Part shown: positions 7,696 to 15,959 of the stretch, in pieces | Layout: every line of letters begins with the position of its first letter | How positions within the stretch are numbered: the stretch's first letter is position 1 | Source: CAZMIL01 sp964566425 | Lineage (GTDB): Bacteria; Patescibacteriota; Microgenomatia; UBA1406; GWC2-37-13 | Assembly: GCA_964566425.1 (NCBI GenBank) | Contig: CAZMIL010000003.1 | Span: 8,427 to 72,426 of the forward strand | DNA: 64,000 bases | Reading direction: 5' to 3' | Notes under the pieces: model-generated | Told to the model about the DNA's origin: nothing | What the model saw: the letters and a program-made list of their open reading frames with translations, nothing else | Databases searched by the model: none | Made by a program: the position numbers and the translations under genes

Positions 7696-7767
7696 ATGGA
7701 TAAAATAGTCAATCATAATTTTTTTGTTTTCCGCACAACCAAGATCTGCTATAGATGTTTGATTTAA
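7696..7767 (+). CDS. 23-residue micro-ORF with a CxxC motif
   Basis: ATG at 7696 follows AGAGGAGA with a 6-nt spacer. The peptide (starts MDKIVNHNFF, ends KICYRCLI) carries CYRC, a CxxC pair. The stop is 6 nt before the next gene's ATG, which lets translation be coupled. Support is the SD, spacing and context; it may alternatively be a non-coding leader. Confidence 0.4.
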   Translation: MDKIVNHNFFVFRTTKICYRCLI

Positions 7768-7773
7768 GGAACT

Positions 7774-8271
7774 ATGGCCAAAGGGCTTTTCTTGATAATT
7801 GTTTTCGCTATTGCTTTTGCCTTTGTTGAGGCGGCGGCGGTCGTTTATTTGCGACATCTTTTGGGAGCGGCGCAACCGGGAATTTCAAAAAAGGAAGTGC
7901 TGTTTTTAGTCCCTGGGATCGCTTTTTTGCAACCAGAAGCTGCAGTTAAAATAATAAAGAACGCCTCAATTTTAAATGTTGAACGAATTCGTGAGGGCGC
8001 GACTTTGGCGATGTTGGTGGCGGCCGGTTGGTTAGCAGGAAAGAAATCGCGAGAGATATTTGCCTATTTTCTCTTAGCTTTTGGGATCTGGGATATTTTT
8101 TACTATGTTTTTTTGCGGCTGACAATCGGCTGGCCCACTAGATTAGGCGATTTAGACATCTTTTTTCTTTTACCAACACCTTGGGCAGGGCCTGTTTTTG
8201 TCCCGATTTTGATTTCGTTATTTTTTGTCGCCGGTTCGCTATTATATATTTCAAAAACTAGAGATGGATAA
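7774..8271 (+). CDS. Small polytopic membrane protein of the metal locus
   Basis: 165 residues with four predicted membrane helices (about 3-22, 80-95, 98-118, 138-158). A stretch rich in Trp/Pro ([12 protein letters not shown]) precedes the last helix. No Cys ligands. I do not recognise the family. It follows the 23-residue micro-ORF by 6 nt and overlaps the heavy-metal-binding ORF by 8 nt, so it is in the same operon; a transport-related or membrane-sensor role is only inferred. Confidence 0.7.
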   Translation: MAKGLFLIIVFAIAFAFVEAAAVVYLRHLLGAAQPGISKKEVLFLVPGIAFLQPEAAVKIIKNASILNVERIREGATLAMLVAAGWLAGKKSREIFAYFLLAFGIWDIFYYVFLRLTIGWPTRLGDLDIFFLLPTPWAGPVFVPILISLFFVAGSLLYISKTRDG

Positions 8272-8392
8272 GGAGACGGTGTATACCTGTCCGATGCATC
8301 CCGAGATCCAGCAGGATAAGCCAGGCAGATGTCCGGAGTGCGGAATGTATCTGGTTCCTGCTAAGAAGGAAAAAAAAGATCAGGATAAATAA
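8264..8392 (+). CDS. 42-residue heavy-metal-binding domain (HMBD) protein
   Basis: Starts with ATG 8264 inside the end of the previous gene (8-nt overlap). The sequence YTCPMHPEI ... [14 protein letters not shown] is the complete heavy-metal-binding domain seen at the N-termini of copper P-type ATPases and CusB-like proteins: CPMHP and CPxCGM give Cys, Met and His ligands. A Lys/Asp tail follows. Here the domain is a free-standing protein, probably a cytosolic soft-metal (copper-like) chelator or chaperone. Too short for usual gene callers, but the motif match is essentially complete. Confidence 0.88.
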   Translation: MDKETVYTCPMHPEIQQDKPGRCPECGMYLVPAKKEKKDQDK

Positions 8393-8484
8393 CGCATCAA
8401 GGGTATAAAAACATGAAGGTTAAAGCAAGCCCCGGGGTTTACGTTCCGGATGGAAGTTGTTCATAAACTTGTTATAATTTTTTT

Positions 8485-9051
8485 ATGCCTCCTTTTAAAA
8501 AATGGTTTTATACACTGTTGCGGCGGTGGCTACCTTTGGCAATTACACTCTCAGTAATTTCACTGATGGTTTATGTTGTGATTCTACAATCTTTTCGACA
8601 AACTGCCAACGATCCACAGATTCAGATGGCCGAAGATGCAGCCGCAGATCTTGCTCAAGGCTTCAATCCCTCGGCAGTTCTGCCTGGAAAAAACATTGAT
8701 ATCGCTAAAAGCCTTTCTCCTTATATGATTGTTTACGGTGAAAGTGGTAATGCTATAGTTGGATCGGGGTTATTGGCTGAAAAACTACCTACCCCACCCG
8801 CTGGCGTTTTTGATTTTGCGCGGCAAAACGGCAGAGATATCATCACCTGGCAACCACAAAATGGTGTTCGCAATGCAATCATCGTTGTCTATTACAAAGG
8901 TCAGGATACTAAAGGTCAAAATGTTTCAGGTTTTGTGTTGGTTGGAAAATCTTTACGTGAAATTGAAGCCAGAGAAAGCAATATGTCTTTGATTATCTTG
9001 CTGGGGTGGTTGACAGGGTTGTTTGCAACTTTTATTGTTTCCTTACTCTAA
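8485..9051 (+). CDS. Membrane protein with extracellular sensor-like domain
   Basis: 188 residues: N-terminal helix (about 15-34), extracellular domain (about 38-160), C-terminal helix (about 165-186). The layout resembles the sensor part of a histidine kinase without the kinase (YGESGNAIVGSG, then IIVVYYKGQD, FVLVGKSLREIEARE). A sequence like TTGTTATAAT lies just before the ATG at 8485. Could be a stand-alone sensor or a stabilising partner. Function unknown. Confidence 0.7.
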   Translation: MPPFKKWFYTLLRRWLPLAITLSVISLMVYVVILQSFRQTANDPQIQMAEDAAADLAQGFNPSAVLPGKNIDIAKSLSPYMIVYGESGNAIVGSGLLAEKLPTPPAGVFDFARQNGRDIITWQPQNGVRNAIIVVYYKGQDTKGQNVSGFVLVGKSLREIEARESNMSLIILLGWLTGLFATFIVSLL

Positions 9052-9066
9052 AAACGTAAAAACCTC

Positions 9067-9095
9067 TTGACAAAGACTATATCCTCCTTTATAAA
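9067..9095 (+). promoter_or_regulatory. Strong promoter upstream of the 9104/9152 gene
   Basis: TTGACA (9067-9072), 17-nt spacer, TATAAA (9090-9095). The first ATG, at 9104, is 8 nt past the -10 box, so transcription should begin at or next to it. Confidence 0.8.
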
Positions 9096-9103
9096 ATAAC
9101 TAA

Positions 9104-9151
9104 ATGAGAGCCTTGGTTTTACTTATAGAGAGGACGGTGGGTTTAACCTAG
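9104..9151 (+). CDS. 15-residue leaderless upstream ORF abutting the next gene
   Basis: ATG 9104 sits where a leaderless mRNA would begin. It encodes MRALVLLIERTVGLT and stops at TAG 9149-9151; the ATG of the next gene follows at 9152, in the same frame. Either a leader peptide with coupled re-initiation or the 5' part of one gene interrupted by an amber codon. Confidence 0.5.
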   Translation: MRALVLLIERTVGLT

Positions 9152-9754
9152 ATGGCCTTGGCCGAATCCGAAGCCCGTTGGGGCAAACGTCAAAGTTGGG
9201 TTGCCGAAGCGGAAGCCGCCTTTGCCCGCGGGCGGACATATCCTGAAATTCAGCAGACTTGCCGCACAGAATTTGTACATCCCGAATATGATATTTTTAT
9301 TGGTTATGCAACACATTGGCGATTAAAACCAACATCCGCTGCAAATTTTTTGCTTGGGGAACAAAGAGCCTATATTGAAAAAATATCTGCCGAAGATGAA
9401 ATAATAGAAACGAAAGAAAGCTATTTAAAGCGCGTACTATCGTCTATAAACAGACACTTGCTGTCAAGAAGGCGTGTCTCATCAGCCCTCACTCCCGAAC
9501 AGTTTTATAAATCGCTGGAGATAATTCTATTACCCGAGAATAAGCGTTTTTTGAGCAATTTAGCTGAGGCTTTCGATTGGGAAGGAGTTAATTTAGGAGG
9601 ATCTTCGCAAGAAGGAATTATTTTAACCGGCTTACTGCCGCAGCCGAAAGATGATGAAAAACCACCACTGTATTTGGCCGGTCTGCCTGTTAGTGAAGAA
9701 TATGCATCTATTTACGAACCAACTAGACCGTTAAAGTTGGTTGAATTGAAGTAA
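9152..9754 (+). CDS. Hypothetical cytosolic protein
   Basis: 200 residues with no signal peptide or membrane helix. The first ~70 residues are Ala/Glu/Trp/Arg-rich and helical (SEARWGKRQSW, FARGRTYPEIQQTCR) and look a little like a helix-turn-helix or Myb/SANT-like nucleic-acid-binding segment; that is a weak impression. The rest is mixed alpha/beta. No family recognised. There is no Shine-Dalgarno sequence: the ATG directly follows the stop of an in-frame upstream ORF, so initiation may depend on translational coupling. Confidence 0.7.
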   Translation: MALAESEARWGKRQSWVAEAEAAFARGRTYPEIQQTCRTEFVHPEYDIFIGYATHWRLKPTSAANFLLGEQRAYIEKISAEDEIIETKESYLKRVLSSINRHLLSRRRVSSALTPEQFYKSLEIILLPENKRFLSNLAEAFDWEGVNLGGSSQEGIILTGLLPQPKDDEKPPLYLAGLPVSEEYASIYEPTRPLKLVELK

Positions 9755-9761
9755 CTATTGT

Positions 9762-10868
9762 TTAAAAATATCCTTGCGCCCAATAGGCGAATTTGCCAAT
9801 CCCCTGTGAGCGGAGATAATTTTCTTTCGCTTGAACGGAATTTAAATCTTCAAACCAGACGACATGACTTTCTTCTTCTGCCAAGCCTGCATCGTTTATC
9901 CCTAAAAATTTGACATAATCAACTTCTGTTTCTTGAGAAAGTTCATCACGGATAATCACACAATTTTTAACAGAACAGTTATCTATATATTTAGCTTTTA
10001 TTTGGGCCATAGTTAATACCTGCGCAGGTTTAATTGGACGTTTTTTTTCGTCTACAGTCCAGTCATAGCCATACATGCCAAAAATTACGGAAATTTTTTC
10101 CCTCGGGATAACTGTTAAATACTCTTTGAGCATTGTTTTCAAATCGTAGCCGTATTTCTCTTTTCCCGTGAGCGGAAAATTTGGTCCAGGTTCCCCGGTA
10201 TTTTTGGAAAAGTCATAAGCCATAATCAATATTTCGTCGACGTACTGAGCTATAAACTTGAGATCATAAGGGCGGCGCCGATAAAAAGAATCCCCATATA
10301 TAGTCATAGCAAAATAAAGATTATTCTGTTTTAAAACCTTGGAAAAATTAGCGACAAAGTTATCGATTTGTCCCGGAACTCGTTCATCAAAAAGACTAAA
10401 CAATTCTAAATCTAAGACAAGTCCCGAGAAATTGTTGCTTTTGGCTATTTCTATACTTTGAGCGATAATCTTTGCTTGTGTCTGTTTATCAGCAAGAATC
10501 GTCCTGTTTAAATTGGAGTTGGTCATAATAACCGCCAATAACTTTTGTTTTGATGTCCACCGCTGATTATATTCAACTAGATTTGTATATCCGGAATCAT
10601 TCTTATCGATTCCGTCGGCAGTTGGACTGATTCCAAAATAAACAGAGCGGTCATAATTATTTTGATCACTTGTGTCTTGCGACAGCGACCAGGAGGGAAC
10701 AAAAATGGTCGTATCGGTGATCGCGGCGGAAGGTTGAGGAATTGAACTTGGTCGTAATTGAAAATTAACCCGCGTTGTTGTTTGCTGATCCGGTTGTTTA
10801 AATTTTAAAAAGATAAAAAATCCCGTCACGACAATTAGAAATGTCAACAACAATATTTTTTTAGCCAT
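9762..10868 (-). CDS. GH18-like glycoside hydrolase, membrane-anchored
   Basis: 368 residues from ATG 10868 (-10 TATAAT 6 nt upstream; the frame extends to 10892 but that part contains the -10 box). A single N-terminal helix (about 3-20) anchors it outside the cell. The domain at 55-365 is a GH18 TIM barrel: FSGLVLDLELF corresponds to the family DxxDxDxE strand 4 motif with the catalytic Glu kept but the Asp pattern reduced, and strand 6 shows ILIMAYDFS. It ends in YWAQGY, also typical. Related proteins (YaaH/SleL-like) act on N-acetylglucosamine glycans such as peptidoglycan. Activity is uncertain given the altered Asp pattern. Confidence 0.8.
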   Translation of the reverse strand: MAKKILLLTFLIVVTGFFIFLKFKQPDQQTTTRVNFQLRPSSIPQPSAAITDTTIFVPSWSLSQDTSDQNNYDRSVYFGISPTADGIDKNDSGYTNLVEYNQRWTSKQKLLAVIMTNSNLNRTILADKQTQAKIIAQSIEIAKSNNFSGLVLDLELFSLFDERVPGQIDNFVANFSKVLKQNNLYFAMTIYGDSFYRRRPYDLKFIAQYVDEILIMAYDFSKNTGEPGPNFPLTGKEKYGYDLKTMLKEYLTVIPREKISVIFGMYGYDWTVDEKKRPIKPAQVLTMAQIKAKYIDNCSVKNCVIIRDELSQETEVDYVKFLGINDAGLAEEESHVVWFEDLNSVQAKENYLRSQGIGKFAYWAQGYF

Positions 10869-10950
10869 AACTATATTATAGATTAAAGACAAGGAGTAGA
10901 GGTATTTGCAATTTAGTATATCGTAAAAAAACGACTACGTCAAAAAAATT

Positions 10951-12465
10951 TTAAATTTCGACTGCAAGATTTTCTCTTCCCAAATCTTCTTCGGGTTCAA
11001 ATTCGCGTTTATTTTCTTTAACGAACAAAGCAGAAAACGCCCCAATAAGCATAAAGATGCTGGCAATCTTAAAGACGGTTGCAAATGATAAAACGTAGGC
11101 CTTAACAGCTACAAGGCCTGTTATTGCTCCGAATAAAGAAGGGTTCTGAGTGTTGATTATTGAATGTTGTTGGAGGGTGATTAGATTGGCATCAAAACTA
11201 TTCGAAAGAATGGTGGCAAAAATGGCAACACCATAAGCTCCTGCAATGTTTCTGGCCAGAGCCAAGACCGAGGAAGCAACTCCGACTTCTTGAATAGGGA
11301 CTGTAGAGGTTGCAGCGTTGGTCAAAGGTGCAAGACCTAAACCTAATCCAAAGGCTAAAATTGCTAGACGGTAAGTAAGATCAAAAAAGGTCCATTTGAT
11401 ATCTATGCCGGCAAAGACAAACATCATTATTGCCGCAATAAGCATTCCGGTAGCCGTGACAAAACCGGCCTGGATTTTAGTTGAAAGCCTAGCTCCAAAC
11501 TGTGCTGCTACACCAATTGCGATTGCCATTGGAATAAAAATGTAACCTGATTTGGTGACCGAATATCCGAGCAGATTTTGGGTAAAAATAGGAATTAGGA
11601 ATAGCCCGCCGAACATGCCCAAAAAAGACATAAAGGAGGTAATAATTGAGGCAGTAAAGGTAGGGATTTTAAAAAATTTCAAATCCACCACAGGCTCGGG
11701 TTGTCTTTGTTCAAGGAGAATGAACCAGATTAAAGTTATGCCGCTAATTATATAAGAGAGCCAGCTTTTACTACTCATCCAGCCCCAGGATTGGCCTTGA
11801 TCAAGAACCAAAACCATTGTTCCCAAACTAACGCCAAGAAGCAGAGAACCAAGAATATCAAAATTTTTCAAACCGCGGATTCTTTGCACAGGTTCTTCAA
11901 TAAAATACCAGGCCAGAAAAGTCGCGATGATCCCCAAAGGCAGATTGATATAAAAAACTGACCGCCAGGTAAACGTATCGATCAAGGGGCCGCCGAGAAG
12001 GGGGCCGAAAACCGCTGCTGCCGCAAAAGCTGCTGACCAGATTCCCATAGCCTGAGCTCTTTTTCCGCGATCGGTAAAAGTGAAAGCAATGATAGAAAGC
12101 GCAAGAGGATAATCAATCGAAACTGTAATTGCTTGTAAAATTCGGAAAAAAATGAGTGAGGAGAGATTAAAAGAAATTCCTGCAAACATCGAACTGACAG
12201 TAAAGCCAACAATCCCAAAAATATACAGCGGTTTACGTCCAATCATATCACCGAGTTTGCCAAAAATAGGGACAAAAATGGCATTGGCAATAATGTATGC
12301 GGTTGAAATCCAACTGGCCTGATCAACTGTAATTCCAAAATCTGTAATAATCTTAGGCAGGGCAAGATTGACAATCGTTCCATCCAAACGACCTAAAAAA
12401 GTACCTAGAATGACCGTAATCAAAATCAAGATATGATGACTTGGGTGTTTTTTTCTTTGTTCCAC
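10951..12465 (-). CDS. DHA2-family MFS drug exporter (EmrB/QacA type)
   Basis: 504 residues, 14 predicted helices. Family motifs: LDGTIVNLALP in TM1 (motif D1, LDxTIVNVALP), GKLGDMIGRKP (motif A), and a GPLLGGPL motif C in TM5, which marks antiporters. Proton-driven export of hydrophobic toxic compounds is the family role. It is the last gene of a three-gene minus-strand operon with two membrane-fusion proteins (gaps of 5 and 8 nt), an arrangement like emrAB. Confidence 0.92.
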   Translation of the reverse strand: MEQRKKHPSHHILILITVILGTFLGRLDGTIVNLALPKIITDFGITVDQASWISTAYIIANAIFVPIFGKLGDMIGRKPLYIFGIVGFTVSSMFAGISFNLSSLIFFRILQAITVSIDYPLALSIIAFTFTDRGKRAQAMGIWSAAFAAAAVFGPLLGGPLIDTFTWRSVFYINLPLGIIATFLAWYFIEEPVQRIRGLKNFDILGSLLLGVSLGTMVLVLDQGQSWGWMSSKSWLSYIISGITLIWFILLEQRQPEPVVDLKFFKIPTFTASIITSFMSFLGMFGGLFLIPIFTQNLLGYSVTKSGYIFIPMAIAIGVAAQFGARLSTKIQAGFVTATGMLIAAIMMFVFAGIDIKWTFFDLTYRLAILAFGLGLGLAPLTNAATSTVPIQEVGVASSVLALARNIAGAYGVAIFATILSNSFDANLITLQQHSIINTQNPSLFGAITGLVAVKAYVLSFATVFKIASIFMLIGAFSALFVKENKREFEPEEDLGRENLAVEI

Positions 12466-12473
12466 GATCTAAA

Positions 12474-13112
12474 TTATGGGGTTTTAGTAAAGACTGTTAT
12501 TTTTGCCGACATGCCATTTTTGATTTCCGGGTGCCGGCTCGCATCGTACCTGACATAAATAATAAATTGTTGAATAGGCCTTTCGCTGGAAATGCTGAAA
12601 GAAAGTTGTGTTTGCTTGGCGCTGGGTGAAATTTCATCGACATAGCCCCAAAAAGTCTGACCCGGCAGAGCATCAACCGTAAACGAAACAGACTGGCCCA
12701 CTTTAATTAGATTAAGACCTTTGTTTTCATCGATAGTCGCAGCAATTCTCATTTTTGCTGGGTCGATCATTTGCACAACTGGCGCTTGAGCAGAAAAAAG
12801 AGAACCAATTTGATCACTAGCCATGATTATCAGGCCGTCAGAATCGGCTCTTAAGGTATCGGTACCTACAGCGGCCAGCGGGTCACCCCTTTTGACCGTT
12901 TCTCCTTCGGTAACATAAGTCTCTGTTAATTTTCCGGGCGCCGTGGGAGAAACATTAACAATTTGAGCTTGGACTAAAGAATCTTCAACGAAAACTCTGT
13001 TTAGAGTTAGTCGCAGATAAATAAATCCTCCAACCAAAAGCAAACCAATCGTTACTCCGATTAGATATCTGATAACTTGTGGATCTCTAATTTGTTGAAA
13101 AAGTTTGTTCAT
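12474..13112 (-). CDS. Membrane-fusion (HlyD/EmrA-like) protein, short
   Basis: 212 residues with one N-terminal helix (about 18-36). The lipoyl/barrel-sandwich halves appear directly one after the other (VNVSPTAPGKLTETYVTEG and RADSDGLIIMASDQIG) without the long coiled-coil hairpin, followed by the beta-barrel domain (MRIAATIDENKGLNLIKVGQ). It is therefore a minimal MFP. It lies between the DHA2 exporter and a second, longer MFP. In diderm bacteria such proteins reach an outer-membrane channel; in a presumably monoderm cell the role is less clear. Confidence 0.85.
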   Translation of the reverse strand: MNKLFQQIRDPQVIRYLIGVTIGLLLVGGFIYLRLTLNRVFVEDSLVQAQIVNVSPTAPGKLTETYVTEGETVKRGDPLAAVGTDTLRADSDGLIIMASDQIGSLFSAQAPVVQMIDPAKMRIAATIDENKGLNLIKVGQSVSFTVDALPGQTFWGYVDEISPSAKQTQLSFSISSERPIQQFIIYVRYDASRHPEIKNGMSAKITVFTKTP

Positions 13113-13117
13113 CGTTT

Positions 13118-14248
13118 TTAATAATTTTTTGTCACTATAAATTGTGGGTTAGTGATAATCTTATCTCCGGCCGATAGACCCCCGATTACTTCAATTTGGT
13201 CGCCGTGTCTTTTACCAAGTCGAACAGTTTTCAGGACGGGTCTTCCTTGATTAGCCACCCAAATATACTTATTTGCTAGAACTGTCCATAGCGGCACCAG
13301 CAAAGCATTATTCTGTGCATTTGAATTAATCAGTACTGTGCCTGTCTGATCTAATTTTGCTTTGTTATTTAACTTATCACTGGAGATGTCGACACGATAG
13401 ACCTGGCGGCCATCGGGTAAAGTCATCTTTCCCGGATAGACTTTAGTTACGGTTCCTGTCAATGATTGGTCGAGACCGTTAATTTTTATTAGTGCAGTTG
13501 CGCCTTCGCTAACAAAATCAATATCCTTTTCGCCGACGTGAGCTTGGAAAACTAGATCATTCGGATTGGCTACGGTAAAGCCTGTACTAGAAGTGACATT
13601 AACATTGGGAACATCAATATCGGCACGCGTGATCACACCATTGATTGGTGAAGTGAGAGTTGCCAGTTGTAAAGCGTAATTAGCCAGTTCGACATTAATC
13701 ACGGCGTTATCAAGACTAGCTTGATTCTCATCAATTATCCTTTTGACAATATCATCGATTATTGGCGATTCGTTACTGTTGGGAAAAACGCCTTTTGACT
13801 GTACATCCAAAAGATATTTTTGTTGTCCCTGAACTACATTATCTTGACTATTTTGTTTTAGTTGATCAAAAACATCGCGAGTTGAACGAAAATTGTTCAG
13901 AGTTGTCGAGAGTTGACGTTGTAAAGCATAAGTGTCCAGACGGGCAATAGCTTGTCCTTGTGTGACAGGTGTTCCTTCTTTAAGCACATAAACCATTTTC
14001 CCACCAGTTTGGAAGTGTAAAGTAACCAGTTGCTGCGAAGTTACTGTTCCTTCAGCATCAATTTGACCAGAAACTGTTTTGACTGAGATAGTTTGTTCAG
14101 CGTTTTTTGCTTGCGGCCTAGACAAAAGCCAGAAACTGCCGCCTACCAAAGCAAAAATAACCAGCGGGACGATGAGCAGAGGAATGAAATTATTGATTTT
14201 AGATGGGTATTTTTTCTTAATTTGTACTTTTTCTATTTTTTTCGCCAT
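13118..14248 (-). CDS. Membrane-fusion protein (RND/HlyD type)
   Basis: 376 residues: N-terminal helix (about 22-44), barrel-sandwich halves (GQIDAEGTVTSQQLVTL ... and ATLTSPINGVITRADIDVP), a coiled-coil hairpin between them (about 110-190), beta-barrel (LVFQAHVGEKDIDFV) and a membrane-proximal domain (VLKTVRLGKRHGDQIEV). First gene of the exporter operon. -10 TATAAT (14255-14260, minus strand) ends 6 nt before the ATG, giving a leaderless mRNA. Probably the adaptor of the DHA2 exporter. Confidence 0.9.
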   Translation of the reverse strand: MAKKIEKVQIKKKYPSKINNFIPLLIVPLVIFALVGGSFWLLSRPQAKNAEQTISVKTVSGQIDAEGTVTSQQLVTLHFQTGGKMVYVLKEGTPVTQGQAIARLDTYALQRQLSTTLNNFRSTRDVFDQLKQNSQDNVVQGQQKYLLDVQSKGVFPNSNESPIIDDIVKRIIDENQASLDNAVINVELANYALQLATLTSPINGVITRADIDVPNVNVTSSTGFTVANPNDLVFQAHVGEKDIDFVSEGATALIKINGLDQSLTGTVTKVYPGKMTLPDGRQVYRVDISSDKLNNKAKLDQTGTVLINSNAQNNALLVPLWTVLANKYIWVANQGRPVLKTVRLGKRHGDQIEVIGGLSAGDKIITNPQFIVTKNY

Positions 14249-14284
14249 CCAAATATTATACCATAAAACTGGAGCTAGTTATAG

Positions 14285-14572
14285 CTATTCTGCCTTTTGT
14301 AGCGGTCTCTTTTGACTCTTGAAGGTTCCCATTTCTTTAAGTTTCCACATAAAAAGAGCGGCTTTTTTGCGAGCTTTGGAATCGATAACAAAACGTAGGG
14401 CTTCTTCAAGGACGGGGCGAGGAAGATTTTTGGCAAATTTTATATACATACTTTTGTGTTGTTTATCCTGGAGTTTTTCAGCCAAATGTACACCATATGC
14501 TTGATATTCATGGGAAACATAGCGATCCTCTAAAGGATCAAAATCTTTAAGAATATCGCGGACCGTTTGCAT
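14285..14572 (-). CDS. Conserved CPR-type hypothetical protein
   Basis: 95 residues from ATG 14572 (MQTVRDILKDFDP). Small, basic, mostly helical; the pattern YVSHEYQAYGVHLAEKL followed by YIKFAKNLPRPVLEEAL and a KARKKAALFMWKLKE tail looks like a compact RNA/DNA-binding helical protein. I do not know a function. The upstream extension to 14614 overlaps the previous gene and is unlikely. It lies 16 nt downstream of the glutaredoxin-like gene, in an apparent operon with pth. Confidence 0.65.
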   Translation of the reverse strand: MQTVRDILKDFDPLEDRYVSHEYQAYGVHLAEKLQDKQHKSMYIKFAKNLPRPVLEEALRFVIDSKARKKAALFMWKLKEMGTFKSQKRPLQKAE

Positions 14573-14588
14573 GAGCAGAGTATAGCAG

Positions 14589-15398
14589 TTATTTATTAGG
14601 AAAGTCCGGGACAACCGGAGAACTAGGAGGCATTGGTGGCGTTATGGGTTGAGGTTGAGGATTTGGATTTGGCGGTTGTGGTGGAGGTGGAGTTTGGGGC
14701 TCTGTTGGCTCTTCTTTGGGTTGGTCAACTGGCTGCGGTGTTGACTGATTTTGTTGTGCAGAATATGTTTCGTTGACTTTATTTTGCAGATCTTTCAAAA
14801 TTGCGTCGAGAGCGGTATTACCTTCAGCATTTTGTGGCGGTGTTTCTGGTTTTGGCGGTTCGGTAACAGGCGGAGTAGGAATTTCAGGTTCTGGAGTAGG
14901 CGGTTGGGGTTGAGGTTCAGGTGGCGTAGGGGGCGTTGGCGGTTCCGGTTGTGGAGCTACTTGCTCTAGAGGCGGCTCGGGAGCCGGCACCGGCTCAATT
15001 GGTTCAGTCATGGGAGGTGGAGGAGGGGGTGTATCAGTTGTTGGAGGCTCCGGAGCTGGTTCGCCAACTGGCGGATTGGGGGTTGACGGTTGAGGTTCAG
15101 GTGGCGCCGCGGGAGTGACGGGCTCGGCGGGCGGCTGCGCCGCTTGCATTACCGGTCCGAGGGCATTATCAAACTCTTCTTTGGTAAAACCTTTGAGAAC
15201 GACACTTTGTCCGTTGTCCTTTTCAACCTTGGTTACAGGCGTACCGGCAAAATTATTGGAAACAGCCAGAAGTTCATTTAGATATTCGCGATTAAGCTCA
15301 AGATTTTTTTCATCAAAAGGAATGTTTTTACTCTGTAAATAAGCTTTCTCCTGTTGGCTAAAAGGACAGGTAGAAGTGGTGTAAACAGTAACTTTCAT
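14589..15398 (-). CDS. Glutaredoxin-like domain fused to a long proline-rich tail
   Basis: 269 residues. Residues 1-80 form a glutaredoxin fold: VTVYTTSTCPFSQQEKAYL gives a CPFS monothiol-type active site and AGTPVTKV the cis-Pro loop. Residues ~85-269 are almost entirely Pro, Glu, Gln, Thr (repeats such as PPTPPEPQPQPP and EPPTPPTP), interrupted near 195-215 by a short helical piece (NTALDAILKDLQNKVN). There is no signal peptide, so it appears cytosolic. Redox role with an extended tether or partner-binding tail is inferred. Its start overlaps the stop of pth by 4 nt (ATGA), so the two are co-translated. Confidence 0.82.
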   Translation of the reverse strand: MKVTVYTTSTCPFSQQEKAYLQSKNIPFDEKNLELNREYLNELLAVSNNFAGTPVTKVEKDNGQSVVLKGFTKEEFDNALGPVMQAAQPPAEPVTPAAPPEPQPSTPNPPVGEPAPEPPTTDTPPPPPPMTEPIEPVPAPEPPLEQVAPQPEPPTPPTPPEPQPQPPTPEPEIPTPPVTEPPKPETPPQNAEGNTALDAILKDLQNKVNETYSAQQNQSTPQPVDQPKEEPTEPQTPPPPQPPNPNPQPQPITPPMPPSSPVVPDFPNK

Positions 15399-15940
15399 TT
15401 TATTAATTCATTATGAAAGATAATTCGTAGTTTGTCAACCGCTTTCTTAAAAATTTCCGGTAAAAGAGTTTCTTCTTGGAGCAAAAAATTTTGTAAAACG
15501 TATTTCTCGCCTTCAGTTCTGTGTTGCGAGTCCCGATTATCAACGCCGATTCGCAGGCGCCAAAACTCGGCTGTTTTTAAGCTCTTCTCGATAGAATTTA
15601 CCCCATTGTGTAATTTCGGCCCGCCCCCCAGCTGAATTTTAAATTGTCCAAGTTGAATATCCAAATCGTCATGGACGATAATTAAATCAGCGGGTGTCAA
15701 TTTATGGATTTTGAGTAATTTCTTAACCTCGGCCCCTGATTGATTCATGAAGACTGTGCTTTTAACCAAACGCCATCCGTCAGCTTCATGCCTCCTGTTA
15801 TTCTCGAGGAAACGAAGATTTGCAGAATCTCGATCAGATAGAGAATGATTAATGACCCAATCTATAAACATCTGGCCGACGTTGTGCCGATTGTGTTGAA
15901 ATTTCTCTCCGGGATTACCTAAGCCAATTAGTAATTTCAT
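15395..15940 (-). CDS. pth: Peptidyl-tRNA hydrolase
   Basis: 181 residues, usual length (~190). Cleaves peptidyl-tRNA released from stalled ribosomes. LIGLGNPGEKFQHNRHNVG holds the conserved Asn and catalytic His; the FMNQSG and VHDDLD motifs are intact, and GGGPKLHNG replaces the usual GGSAGGHNG. First gene of the cluster with the glutaredoxin fusion and the 95-residue protein. Confidence 0.96.
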   Translation of the reverse strand: MKLLIGLGNPGEKFQHNRHNVGQMFIDWVINHSLSDRDSANLRFLENNRRHEADGWRLVKSTVFMNQSGAEVKKLLKIHKLTPADLIIVHDDLDIQLGQFKIQLGGGPKLHNGVNSIEKSLKTAEFWRLRIGVDNRDSQHRTEGEKYVLQNFLLQEETLLPEIFKKAVDKLRIIFHNELIK

Positions 15941-15959
15941 AATCCAGTCATTGTCATAA

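Noticed and set aside
8413..8466. 17-codon ORF (MKVKASPGVYVPDGSCS)
   Set aside because: Has only a weak purine stretch upstream and one Cys; not enough support, though it lies in the metal locus.
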